A stretch of DNA of 64,000 nt from Microbulbifer elongatus (GTDB taxonomy: Bacteria; Pseudomonadota; Gammaproteobacteria; Pseudomonadales; Cellvibrionaceae). Below the pieces are notes generated by a model, which worked only from the letters and a program-made list of their open reading frames with translations, did not search any database and had not been told where the DNA came from. Positions 30,346 through 38,663 of the stretch are shown here, in pieces; position 1 is the stretch's first letter; every line of letters starts with the position of its first letter. The stretch covers positions 1,116,001 to 1,180,000 of the forward strand of contig NZ_JAIVKJ010000001.1 in the NCBI RefSeq assembly GCF_020524885.1, written 5' to 3'. The position numbers and the translations under genes are program-made.

Positions 30346-30422
30346 TTGCGCCTCATCGCAAAGCGATGCCCCTTATAAATCAAGCACTTACGTAACTTTT
30401 ACCCCGCTTGATTTGCTCTTAT

Positions 30423-30499
30423 CGGAGTGTAGCGCAGCCTGGTAGCGCACCACACTGGGGGTGTGGTGGTCGTCGGTTCAAATCCGGCCACTCCGACCA
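30423..30499 (+). tRNA. tRNA-Pro (anticodon GGG)
   Basis: A 77-base cloverleaf with acceptor arms CGGAGTG and CACTCCG, anticodon loop CTGGGGG, T-arm GGTTCAAATCC and encoded ACCA. An integrase gene begins 187 bases downstream, so the 3' end of this tRNA is the probable attachment site of the adjoining element. Confidence 0.97.
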
Positions 30500-30686
30500 A
30501 CTTTCTATCCCGTTTCGGTTTATTCCGTCTCCAACTGCCTGATTTTCCTCAAATCAGCTCGCGGTACCTTTCCCATCCCGTGGCACCCGATGCCACCAAA
30601 ACCCGCCCCGTTTACGGTATTTCTAGCGGTATTCACGCCGTTTCGAGTCCGCATACCGTCACTCCGCAGCATTGGGGAGGGCGCGC

Positions 30687-31892
30687 ATGGGCAAATTGAC
30701 CGCTACCGCCGTGCAAAAGGCCAAGCCCCGGGAGCGCGGCTACAAACTGACCGATGGTGCCGGGCTCTACCTTTACGTGCTGCCTTCCGGCGGCCGCAGC
30801 TGGCGTCTGGATTATCGGTATGGAGACAAGCGCAAAACGCTGACCCTGGGGCTGTTTCCTCGGGTCAGTCTGGCTGAGGCTCGGAGCCTGGCCGACGAGG
30901 CTCACTCCAAGCTTGCCAAAGGCATTGATCCAGCGATCGAGCGTAAGGTCCAAAAGGCCACTGCCTATCTCAATAGCGATGAGACTTTTGAGGCCGTTGC
31001 GCGCGAGTGGGCAGAGATGAATCTTGCGGACAAGTCTAATTCGCACAAAACGCGTTCCATGGCCCTGTTGGAAAACGACCTCATACCAGTGCTGGGTGGT
31101 ATCCCGATGCGGGATCTCAATGCCGTGTTGTTGCTCGGGGCCCTGCGCAAGGTTGAATCCCGCAGTGTAGACATGGCTCACCGTGCCAGAGTGCTGGCGG
31201 GCCAGATCCTTCGCTACGCGGTAGCGACGGGTAGGGCAGAGCGAGATTTCTCTTCTGACCTGCGCGGTGCATTACGGACCCATCATAAATCCCACTACCC
31301 AGCCATCACCGATCCGAAAGCATTCGCAAGGTTGATGCTCGCCATCGATTACTACGACGGCACTATGACAGTTCGCAATGCGTTAAAAATCGCCCCGCTA
31401 TTGATGTTGCGGCCGGGCGAACTACGCCATATGACTTGGGAGTATGTGAACTGGGAGCTGGAGCAATTGGAATTCCCAGTCGGCTACATGAAAAGAAAAG
31501 ACCGCGCGCAAATCGTACCGCTTTCCACGCAGGCGCTGGCGATTTTGCGCGAACAGCAGCGTTTCAATGGACGCTTTTCACCGGTGTTTCCCTCCGGCCA
31601 TGGGCGCCGCCGCTGTATGAGTGAGAATGGCATGCGTGCTGCGTTACGCAATATGGGATACGCAAACTCGGTTCATACGGTGCATGGTTTTCGCGCATCC
31701 GCACGCACAATCATGGATGAAGTACTGGGCGAGCGCCCCGACTTACTGGAGGCTCAGCTGCATCATATGGTTCGCGACAGTACTGGACGCGCCTACAACC
31801 GCACCAGTCATTTGGATGCGCGCCGAGAAATGTTACAGCGCTGGGCGGATTGGATCGATGCTCAGAAGTGCAAACTTGATGCGGATGACTGA
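30687..31892 (+). CDS. P4-type tyrosine integrase next to tRNA-Pro
   Basis: A 401-residue integrase with an N-terminal DUF4102 arm-binding domain (TATAVQKAKPRERGYKLTDGAGLYL), a SAM-like core-binding domain and a C-terminal catalytic domain. The catalytic Arg is in LRPGELRHMTW, the second Arg region in HGFRASARTIMDE, the late His in LEAQLHHMVRD and the Tyr in AYNRTSH. I chose ATG 30687 because GGGGAGG precedes it by 6 bases. Position beside tRNA-Pro indicates integration of an island here. A close paralogue faces it at 33298-34581. It appears intact. Confidence 0.93.
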   Translation: MGKLTATAVQKAKPRERGYKLTDGAGLYLYVLPSGGRSWRLDYRYGDKRKTLTLGLFPRVSLAEARSLADEAHSKLAKGIDPAIERKVQKATAYLNSDETFEAVAREWAEMNLADKSNSHKTRSMALLENDLIPVLGGIPMRDLNAVLLLGALRKVESRSVDMAHRARVLAGQILRYAVATGRAERDFSSDLRGALRTHHKSHYPAITDPKAFARLMLAIDYYDGTMTVRNALKIAPLLMLRPGELRHMTWEYVNWELEQLEFPVGYMKRKDRAQIVPLSTQALAILREQQRFNGRFSPVFPSGHGRRRCMSENGMRAALRNMGYANSVHTVHGFRASARTIMDEVLGERPDLLEAQLHHMVRDSTGRAYNRTSHLDARREMLQRWADWIDAQKCKLDADD

Positions 31893-31944
31893 CCTCATAG
31901 CGTCACGTGATTAACTTGACAATTGGACTATCACGGAGCAAGAC

Positions 31945-32472
31945 ATGGAAATGCAATCGTACCTCGAGATGCGGGACTTTCCCGGTGTGGACGAACTCGA
32001 TTATTTACTGCGCAGCGTAGATCCTCAGACAGGTCCCTATGACCTATGGATTTCCACCGAGCTGTGGCGTCTCTACTTAACGCCCACCGATGTAGAGTTG
32101 ACGGTACTCTCTGGGCCCCAAGCGGGCGATCTAGTCGAAAAACTCTCGTTTTTTGTGGTCAGACAATTTCCCCTCGGGAGTCCACATATTGGGCCCCGTC
32201 GGATCTATAACCCTAGGTTGTTGCGCGAACTTCATCGCAGGGTTTGGCAGCGTTGGGATAGCTACCGAATAAGCCAGGGTCATGAGGAAATTCGACGGCA
32301 CGAACTCAGGGAGATCGATCCCGAGCTACTCCGCTTGGTGTCACCTGCTTTTTTCTTTTGCGACCGGCAACTCCAGGACCTTCGTGAGCAATTCTCTGTA
32401 TTGGAGCAGGAGCGTGAGATTTTGTTTCAGGTGATTTCGGCACTTTCTCGGGTAGCGGATCGTCACCGATAG
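31945..32472 (+). CDS. Hypothetical island protein (175 aa)
   Basis: A 175-residue protein that I do not recognise. It is soluble, rich in aromatic and charged residues, with no signal peptide or membrane segment. The last 40 residues (RQLQDLREQFSVLEQEREILFQVISAL as two stretches) should form a coiled coil, which suggests oligomerisation. The ATG follows ACGGAGCAAGAC. It is carried between the two facing integrases and lies in the same direction as the AlpA-like gene, so it is island cargo or a regulator of the element. No function is proposed. Confidence 0.65.
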   Translation: MEMQSYLEMRDFPGVDELDYLLRSVDPQTGPYDLWISTELWRLYLTPTDVELTVLSGPQAGDLVEKLSFFVVRQFPLGSPHIGPRRIYNPRLLRELHRRVWQRWDSYRISQGHEEIRRHELREIDPELLRLVSPAFFFCDRQLQDLREQFSVLEQEREILFQVISALSRVADRHR

Positions 32473-32578
32473 GTCGAGATCAGCCACGACCGCCCCTTCA
32501 AACTCGGGTGCCCACGGCCGCCGCGGGTGGCCTTTGAGGGTAGGCTACGAGCTGAACCCACAACTCCCTAGGTGCATA

Positions 32579-32845
32579 ATGAAGCGAGATAAAACAGACC
32601 CGAATGACATCCAGCGGCTTCTGGGCGAACACCCGGATCGCCTCCTGCGACTCCCGGAGGTTTTACGGCTGGTGGGTGTATCCTCATCCACCTGGTATCG
32701 CTGGATTGAGCTTCGGCGGGCCCCTCCGCCGAAAAAGTTTTTTACCGGCGGCTCTTCTTGGCGGTATGGTGAAATCATGCAGTTTCTTCGGTCCCCACAG
32801 GAGTATTACTACACTGAGGACGACGAGGAGGCGCTTTCAAAGTAA
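32579..32845 (+). CDS. AlpA-like excisionase/regulator (phage-type HTH)
   Basis: An 88-residue protein with a MerR/AlpA-type helix-turn-helix: LLRLPEVLRLVGVSSSTWYRWI followed by a wing with SSWRYGEIMQFLRSP. AlpA-like proteins regulate P4-type integrase genes and favour excision, which fits a place between two P4-type integrases. I preferred the ATG at 32579 because it starts just ahead of the domain; an earlier in-frame codon at 32534 adds 15 unremarkable residues. The acidic C terminus (TEDDEEALSK) is typical of short phage regulators. Confidence 0.8.
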   Translation: MKRDKTDPNDIQRLLGEHPDRLLRLPEVLRLVGVSSSTWYRWIELRRAPPPKKFFTGGSSWRYGEIMQFLRSPQEYYYTEDDEEALSK

Positions 32846-32892
32846 AGGCAGTGAGGGGAAATATCCCCCGCGGTAGAAGGTCTAGCAGCTAG

Positions 32893-33351
32893 ATGATGGC
32901 ACAACGTATTGTTTTCCTGGACTTTGATGGAGTTGTACACCCCGCTGGCCAGCAGGTGCCAATGCATTGGGCTCAGGTGCAAATCGGACACAATTTTTTC
33001 CTGCCAGAACAGGTGGCTCGAGTAAACCGCTTGTGTGAACAATCCGGTGCAAAAATTGTAGTGACCTCCACTTGGCGCCTAGAGTTCAGCCTGCGAGCCT
33101 TTCAGCCAATCTTTGGTAATCAGATCATCGATGCGACGCCGCTGGTGCGACGCATTCCGGCGGGAATACCCATGCGCTGGCTGGAGGTTGAGATGTATCT
33201 ACGAGATAGAGAAGACATTGGGCAGTACGTCATCATTGATGATCAGGCCGGCTTATTCCCTCCGAAACTCCCGCAATTAGTTATTACCGATCCAGCCTCA
33301 GGTTTCCTCGAAAAAAATCTCGAGTTGGCTCTGGCCATCCTTCGTGGCTGA
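32893..33351 (+). CDS. HAD-fold protein resembling the HAD_SAK RNA-repair family
   Basis: A 152-residue single-domain protein. Motif I is LDFDGVVHP, motif II is VVTSTWRLEF and the motif IV region is YVIIDDQAGLFP, so the haloacid dehalogenase phosphatase set is present without a cap domain. The order and the ending LVITDPASGFLE resemble the HAD domain of Swiss Army Knife RNA-repair proteins, where it acts as a polynucleotide phosphatase-like module (family recalled from knowledge, not searched). As a free-standing island gene it may act on nucleic acid ends. Its last 54 bases overlap the 3' end of the convergent integrase. Confidence 0.7.
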   Translation: MMAQRIVFLDFDGVVHPAGQQVPMHWAQVQIGHNFFLPEQVARVNRLCEQSGAKIVVTSTWRLEFSLRAFQPIFGNQIIDATPLVRRIPAGIPMRWLEVEMYLRDREDIGQYVIIDDQAGLFPPKLPQLVITDPASGFLEKNLELALAILRG

Positions 33352-34581
33352 CGAGCTTGCTCCATGTTGCTGTTTTTCTCGCTGCATGCGATTAGCGATT
33401 TCTGCCTTTTGGGTATCCAGCCAGTCCGCCCAATTTTGCAGCATTTCTCGGCGGGCATTGAGGTGAACAGTGCGGTTGTAGGCTCGCCTATTTGGATCCC
33501 GCACCATGTGATGCAGTTGATGTTCGAGCAAGTGGGGCGGCACGTTCAGCACTTCCTCCATAATCGTGCGTGCCGACGCACGAAACCCATGCACGCTCTG
33601 CTGGATCCCTAGGGGGACCAGGGTTTTCAACGCTTTCTGCATGGCGGTAGGACCCATGTGTTTTCTACGCCCATGGGCAGATGGAAAGGCGTAGCTGAAA
33701 GCCCCGCAGTATCGGTATTGCTCCTCCAAAATACTCACGGCTTGTCGAGACAGGGGCACAACGTGCGATCGTGATTTGTCTTTCATAAATCCCGCTGGAA
33801 ACTCTAGTTGTTGCAGCTCCCAGTTGACATGCTCCCAGGTCATATGGCGCAGCTCGCCGGGGCGCAACATCAATAGTGGGGCGATTTTTAGTGCGTTGCG
33901 AACGGTCATGCTACCCTCGTACTGATCTATTAGCAGCATCAGTTCAGCAAACATTAATGGGTCAACGATAGCGTCGTAATGTGAGCCCTGGTGTTTGCGC
34001 AATGCGCCGCGCAGGTCCGGAGTGAAGTCTCGCTCAGCTCTGCCTGTTGCCACCGCGTAGCGCAGGATCTGCCCCGCCATAGACCTGGCACGGTTGGCCA
34101 TGTCCACACTGCGGGCTTCGATTCTGCGCAGAGCCCCGAGCAACAGCACGGCATTGAGGTCCCGCATCGGGATGCCCCCCAGAATCGGCATAAGATCATT
34201 TTTCAGCAGGGCGATGGAGCGCTCTCGGTGTGACTGAGACTTTTCCGATAGGTGGGCCTCCACCCACTCGCGAGAAACCACTTCGAATGTGCACGCGTTG
34301 TCCAGAAATGCACTTGCTTTCTCGATCTTGCGTTGAACTGCCGGGTCTAGCCCTTCAGCTAGTTGCTTACGTGCTGTTGCCGTCCACTCGCGGGCCTGTG
34401 CGAGGCCAACAGCGGGATATAGGCCGAATGTCAGCGTTTTTCTCCTGCCATCGTAACGATAATCCCATCGAAAACTGCGTCCGCCAGTCGGGAAAACGAT
34501 TAGGTAGAGTCCGCCAGAGTCGGCAATCTTGTATGGTTTTTTCTTTGGTTTGGATTTGCGAATTATCGTGTCGCTGAGCAT
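33298..34581 (-). CDS. Second P4-type tyrosine integrase, facing the first
   Basis: A 427-residue integrase highly similar to the one at 30687-31892: both share MRDLNAVLLLGALR, SMTVRNALKIAPLLMLRPG, HGFRASARTIM and HLNARREMLQ-like blocks. The catalytic Arg, HxxR-like region, His and Tyr are present. The start at 34581 (GGGAGAA upstream on the minus strand) gives the normal DUF4102 N terminus; a longer in-frame reading upstream is Cys-rich and unlike the family. The pair are convergent and bracket 1.4 kb. This suggests either two successive integrations at the same site or an element with two recombinases. Confidence 0.93.
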   Translation of the reverse strand: MLSDTIIRKSKPKKKPYKIADSGGLYLIVFPTGGRSFRWDYRYDGRRKTLTFGLYPAVGLAQAREWTATARKQLAEGLDPAVQRKIEKASAFLDNACTFEVVSREWVEAHLSEKSQSHRERSIALLKNDLMPILGGIPMRDLNAVLLLGALRRIEARSVDMANRARSMAGQILRYAVATGRAERDFTPDLRGALRKHQGSHYDAIVDPLMFAELMLLIDQYEGSMTVRNALKIAPLLMLRPGELRHMTWEHVNWELQQLEFPAGFMKDKSRSHVVPLSRQAVSILEEQYRYCGAFSYAFPSAHGRRKHMGPTAMQKALKTLVPLGIQQSVHGFRASARTIMEEVLNVPPHLLEHQLHHMVRDPNRRAYNRTVHLNARREMLQNWADWLDTQKAEIANRMQREKQQHGASSSATKDGQSQLEIFFEET

Positions 34582-35464
34582 GGTGATTTCTCCCACTATG
34601 TAGTCGGTAGTTGTTTGGGTCGCAAAGAAGAGCTTGCCTTCTCCCGCTCGGTGACACTGACATGAGCACAGCAGGCACAGGGGGCGCTCAGGGTTTTCCA
34701 CGCAGTAAGTGGAGGCTGGAGATGGAGGGGTATCGCCAACTGAACGCATTGCGATCTCAGTAGCGAGAGCTAGCCTAGGATGAGGCAATCATTAGATAGT
34801 CAAACAAGTTTGAGTTAGTCGAATATCAGGAAAAGATCTTGCATCGGGCATAAGAGGGCAACGGCGTAGAATCTACACGGGCAGAATTTCGACCGCTGAG
34901 CCTGGGGTTAGATGGTCACTGACAGCAACTCATCGCCCTCCTTTGTAAGTGAAATTTTAGGAAAATATACGTTCGGAAAAAAAGAGACGTTCTATTTCTC
35001 GTAGAGCGTTACTGCTTAAACAATTGAATTTAGGTGTTTTAACCTTGAGCTCCGATAGTATACCGTTGTTAAAATTTGTGGATTATCGTTAATTCATGGT
35101 TCGTCGCAAAATACAGGCTATAAATAAGCACTTGTTTCTTTCGTGGATTTTAGGTAAAAGTTATGTTGATTGATGACCGCTTTAAGGGATCGAGTGGATT
35201 CCTGAGGCCCATCTGAAACACGCGTGTTGCGTGTTACCCGCCAGCTGCTGCATAAACAGCATCATTTACGTCAGTTTTTACTGACCCTATCTAGTGTTAC
35301 GGCCGTGTTCGTGACGCTATAGCCGAGGTCTCGGCATTCTTTTCGCTTTCCCGGGCGTATATCGGGAGATTCCTGTGACAGTGGCCGCTAACGTGGCTCC
35401 TATCCGCTGAACTATTCGACTGTTACTGGGAAAAACATACGTTCCATTGAAGAGGGTCATAGCT
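34582..35464. other. Long non-coding gap in the island
   Basis: About 880 bases without a convincing gene on either strand. The stretch 34940-35180 is visibly AT-richer than the core genome. Short imperfect palindromes occur but no tRNA, clear terminator or copy of the tRNA-Pro end was seen. It separates the integrase pair from the recombinase at 35465 and may hold the junction between two insertions. Confidence 0.5.
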
Positions 35465-36412
35465 ATGCAGCGTAATGGTGGATACGGCCGTGCTCCTGAG
35501 TTTGCTGCTAGACAGGCGCTCAGGAAAAAGTTGTTACGTGGCGATATTGGAGATCTGACCGTAAAAAGCCATTTCGCAAGATTTAAGCTCTTTACTGCAT
35601 TCATGAAGCAAAGGTTCTCGATCCGAGACATGATCGACGTCGCACCTAAGCATGTCATCGAATATGCTAAGAATCTCGATGCCGCGTACTCCGCAGCTTA
35701 TGCTCAGAACCTGATTTCTAGTGTGAACGTGGTTCTAGTGCTATTGACTCATGGAAAATGGCAGTCACTTTCTCCGGCCCAGCTCACTGGCAGGCGTCGA
35801 ACTAATTGCCGGACTAGACCGGTGATGGTACTTCCTCCGGGTGCTGTCGCACGTATGCTAAGAGGGCGCGTCCCCGAAGCACAGCTAGATCACCTGAACA
35901 TGATTGATTTTTTTGGGTTGCGGGCACGAGAGGGGGCGTTAATTGACGTACCAGCCGCACTACGGGAAATCGAGATCGATGTTCAGATAGACGTGCGTCG
36001 AGGTACAAAAGGGGGGCGTGGGTGGTCGGTAACACGCGCGATTCCTGCTTCGTTTGAAGCCCAAAATTTTCTGCGGCAAGTGAATGAGCGGATCGAAGGT
36101 GCGTTCACGATTATTCCTGATGGCTGCAGCAGGGACCAGTTTCTGCGTTCTTCGTCGCGCATACTTTTGCCGGCACTGAAGAATGTTGGTTTGAGTACAC
36201 TGAGGGAGATACGTTCTATTGTGGCTGCACGTTGGTATATCGAACTGACGGGCTGTCCACCGCCGTGTAATATCAACTTAGATAGCGATCGACTTGCTAG
36301 TTATGAGACGGATCGTGCCGCACGAAAAATTATAGCGAGAAGGCTAGGGCACAACCGGATTGAGATCATGAACTCGTATGTGGGGGCTTACGGGAGGACC
36401 AGACATGCCTGA
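35465..36412 (+). CDS. Divergent tyrosine recombinase (integrase-like)
   Basis: A 315-residue protein with a core-binding half (residues ~1-115) and a C-terminal phage-integrase-like half. The first catalytic Arg is in DFFGLRAREGALI, a Lys-bearing beta hairpin is RRGTKGGRGW, the second-Arg helix is LREIRSIVAARWY (the usual His of HxxR is replaced by Arg), and RRLGHNRIEIMNSYVGAYG carries the late His and the nucleophile Tyr. ATG 35465 follows AGAGGG by 8 bases. It overlaps the next small gene by 8 bases, indicating a two-gene recombination unit. It is unlike the P4 integrases nearby. Confidence 0.75.
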   Translation: MQRNGGYGRAPEFAARQALRKKLLRGDIGDLTVKSHFARFKLFTAFMKQRFSIRDMIDVAPKHVIEYAKNLDAAYSAAYAQNLISSVNVVLVLLTHGKWQSLSPAQLTGRRRTNCRTRPVMVLPPGAVARMLRGRVPEAQLDHLNMIDFFGLRAREGALIDVPAALREIEIDVQIDVRRGTKGGRGWSVTRAIPASFEAQNFLRQVNERIEGAFTIIPDGCSRDQFLRSSSRILLPALKNVGLSTLREIRSIVAARWYIELTGCPPPCNINLDSDRLASYETDRAARKIIARRLGHNRIEIMNSYVGAYGRTRHA

Positions 36413-36725
36413 TTCGATATCAGTGGTAGAGAGGCAAGTACAGATTGTTGCTAGAGCAAGGCGTGGAAGTCTCCGCAGCGAGTATCACGACTGGCAATCT
36501 CGCGCATTTAAAGTAGCGATAACGATTTGGGAGAACCGTGGAACCGCTCCGCGAAATTGGACGCTTGAGGATGTCCTGTGGTTTCGTGACTACTGTCGTA
36601 AGCAGTATTCACCGAAAGTCTCACGAAACCATAAGCGTCGATATTTGAAAAATATTGCAGAATATAATGGCTTATGGCCCGACTTTGCGCAGTATTTGGA
36701 GCAAGGTTGGACTGATGACGAATAG
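36405..36725 (+). CDS. Small partner protein of the tyrosine recombinase
   Basis: A 106-residue, basic, Trp- and Arg-rich soluble protein that I do not recognise as a named family. The ATG at 36405 lies within the end of the recombinase gene and is preceded by GGGAGGA. Helical stretches with RSEYHDWQSRAFKVAI and PKVSRNHKRRYLKNI suggest DNA binding. It could be an accessory factor directing the recombinase, as seen for recombinase-linked helper genes in other elements (inference). Confidence 0.6.
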   Translation: MPDSISVVERQVQIVARARRGSLRSEYHDWQSRAFKVAITIWENRGTAPRNWTLEDVLWFRDYCRKQYSPKVSRNHKRRYLKNIAEYNGLWPDFAQYLEQGWTDDE

Positions 36726-36889
36726 CCAAATGGTCAAGGGAAGGGGCTTGCTGATCTATGATTAACTATCGGTATCGCTGATTTCACGTGGCTAAGTCAC
36801 TGCACGTGACCGCTACACATCCCAGGCGATTTAACGATGGTGCTGATTATGCGGGGTCGAGTCGCCATTTGCGCTAGTTCTATGTTTTT

Positions 36890-37930
36890 TCAGGCTTTCG
36901 TTGTGCGTATATGAATATTAAAAGACCACGCACGAGATGAAAGAGAGGGGATTAGCGGTGATGCCCTTCGCCGAATCAAAGTGTCAAGACTATCTCCGTT
37001 CCCTACAGCTGGCTCAATAATTAAATTAAAGTATGGTGCACCTTCATCGCCGGACCAGCCATGGTAATTCAGCCACAGGGCGATATGCGGCACCTCCGCT
37101 GGAGGCAGTAAAAAGTGCAATGCCTCACCGGTGGCTGGGTTCTCCAAGCCGGCAACGGCCGGTGTATTACCACTGGTGCAATCGAAAAGATCCGTGTTGG
37201 AAAGCAGTTTGGCGGCGAAGCCGCAATCGCTATTCCGGTGAGCGTCCAGATCAGGAATGACGGACATGTCGGCGCCGTTCAGAGCCAGTGGCCAGTGGAA
37301 TAAATCACCGGTAACCAATGGAGCATTGTCGCTGGCATACGAACAATGCAGTTGGTGGTTGTGCGGTAATCGCAGCTTCATACCTGGTGCAATGGCGAGT
37401 GCCGGGTGCATACACCAGCTGAACGGAACAGCTTTGTCGCTTCGATTCTGTACACCGTATTCGAACCGGATTTCCCCCCGGTCTGGTGAGACCGTCAGGC
37501 GGCGCTCAAATACCACTGGCATCGTCGTACAGTGGTGCTTCAGTTTCAGCGTGGCGGAGCCATTGTCTGTAATTTCATATTCTTGCTGTGTCCAGGGGCG
37601 GCTGTAAAGTTCGCCGTGATCGGGCAAGGTGAGTCCGGACCATTCTCCCGCGCTCTGTGGTAGTTCACAAGAATCTACACTTGGGAAGCACTCATCCACC
37701 CCTCCGGTATCGTGCAACAGCGTGTAGCTGTGCCCCAGCTCCGCGACCTGATACGCGATTCTGTCATTTTTCCACAACCACTCAGTTTGTAACGCAGGGC
37801 CAGATCGTAGGCTGATTATCTTTCCGCCTAACTCCGGAACTATATCCAGTGACAGATGTGGGTTCTGAATTCGAAACGCTGGAAAGCCTTCGATATCGAT
37901 CGGTTCAATAGTTGCTTTACTTTTTGTCAT
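36890..37930 (-). CDS. Aldose 1-epimerase-like protein (galactose mutarotase fold)
   Basis: A 346-residue protein with the galactose-mutarotase-like beta-sandwich: an N-terminal LSLDIVPELGGKIISLRSG strand pair, a DECFP segment followed by a DHGELYSRPW loop with the conserved His, and an active-site-like LNYHGWSGDEGAPYFNLIIEP near the end. It has no signal peptide, so it is cytosolic. It may interconvert anomers of galactose or a related sugar for the dehydrogenase pathway that follows. It lies at the left edge of the carrageenan locus on the opposite strand to most of it. The substrate is an inference. Confidence 0.75.
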   Translation of the reverse strand: MTKSKATIEPIDIEGFPAFRIQNPHLSLDIVPELGGKIISLRSGPALQTEWLWKNDRIAYQVAELGHSYTLLHDTGGVDECFPSVDSCELPQSAGEWSGLTLPDHGELYSRPWTQQEYEITDNGSATLKLKHHCTTMPVVFERRLTVSPDRGEIRFEYGVQNRSDKAVPFSWCMHPALAIAPGMKLRLPHNHQLHCSYASDNAPLVTGDLFHWPLALNGADMSVIPDLDAHRNSDCGFAAKLLSNTDLFDCTSGNTPAVAGLENPATGEALHFLLPPAEVPHIALWLNYHGWSGDEGAPYFNLIIEPAVGNGDSLDTLIRRRASPLIPSLSSRAWSFNIHIRTTKA

Positions 37931-37984
37931 GGAATCAGTTGAAGCCTTGAACGTCTTAATCTAGGTGCACAAATCCGGGAGTAC

Positions 37985-38506
37985 TCACTTGTAGTGATCC
38001 TTGATCTCAGCCCACGAGACAGGAGTTACAACCAGGTTTTCAGCCTTATTTGAATTAATTCGAAAGATTCTATGGTTGTTCTCTCCACGACCACCTAGCC
38101 AATACTGCAGAACTAGGCCTTCGGGTGTGCACAATGCTTTTAACGGAATAAATCCAAGTGATGAAGATCTTTCATTTTTGCTATCTAGAAGCTCTCCAAT
38201 GGTCGTTGCAGATCTTCCCATCGGGTCTATTTTGGCTGACACGTGAAAGTACGTGGGTGGCCCATTGAAGCCGGGAATAAATTTTAATCCTGTTTTTTCA
38301 ATATATAGGTGGTTATCTGCAGTGGCAGGGAATTTCTCGGTTTCGATTTTCACCGAGAGTGGTCCGCAGACCGTGGTTTCCACTTCTCGAAAGGTTTGAA
38401 TGATTTCACCAGTTTTAACGATCTCTATCTGTTTCGCATAAGCGAAGCCTGGCAACAGCAGGAGAAGGGCGATACACGCCCCGAGATCCATCTTTATTTT
38501 CGCCAT
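37985..38506 (-). CDS. Secreted hypothetical protein (173 aa)
   Basis: A 173-residue protein with a clear Sec signal peptide (residues ~1-24, LLLLLPGFAYA before the cut). The mature part is beta-rich with two cysteines that could form a disulfide (TTVCGP and KALCTPEG). I do not recognise the family. It is read divergently from the GH16 gene at 38664 across the palindromic operator at 38567-38583, so both may be induced together. A periplasmic or surface role in polysaccharide use is possible but unsupported. Confidence 0.7.
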   Translation of the reverse strand: MAKIKMDLGACIALLLLLPGFAYAKQIEIVKTGEIIQTFREVETTVCGPLSVKIETEKFPATADNHLYIEKTGLKFIPGFNGPPTYFHVSAKIDPMGRSATTIGELLDSKNERSSSLGFIPLKALCTPEGLVLQYWLGGRGENNHRIFRINSNKAENLVVTPVSWAEIKDHYK

Positions 38507-38566
38507 CTGACTTGCTCCGCGGTTGGCTCAAAAGGATTGTAAAGTAGCCTCTTGATATTACCACTT

Positions 38567-38583
38567 CAAACATAATATGTTTG
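38567..38583. promoter_or_regulatory. Palindromic operator, copy 1
   Basis: CAAACATAATATGTTTG is a perfect 8-bp inverted repeat about a central base. It lies in the divergent gap between the secreted hypothetical gene and the GH16 gene, 80 bases before the latter. Three more copies lie in this locus and none was seen outside it. Confidence 0.8.
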
Positions 38584-38663
38584 GTTGGGGCTTGTCTACC
38601 CACCTCCATCTGTCCGGGGGCTGCGGACGGCGAAAACTGTGAAATCGATAATGAGAAGCGGAA

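Noticed and set aside
30480-38600. Right attachment site matching the tRNA-Pro 3' end
   Set aside because: I looked by eye for copies of GGTTCAAATCC and CACTCCGACCA downstream and found none convincing, so no island boundary is annotated.
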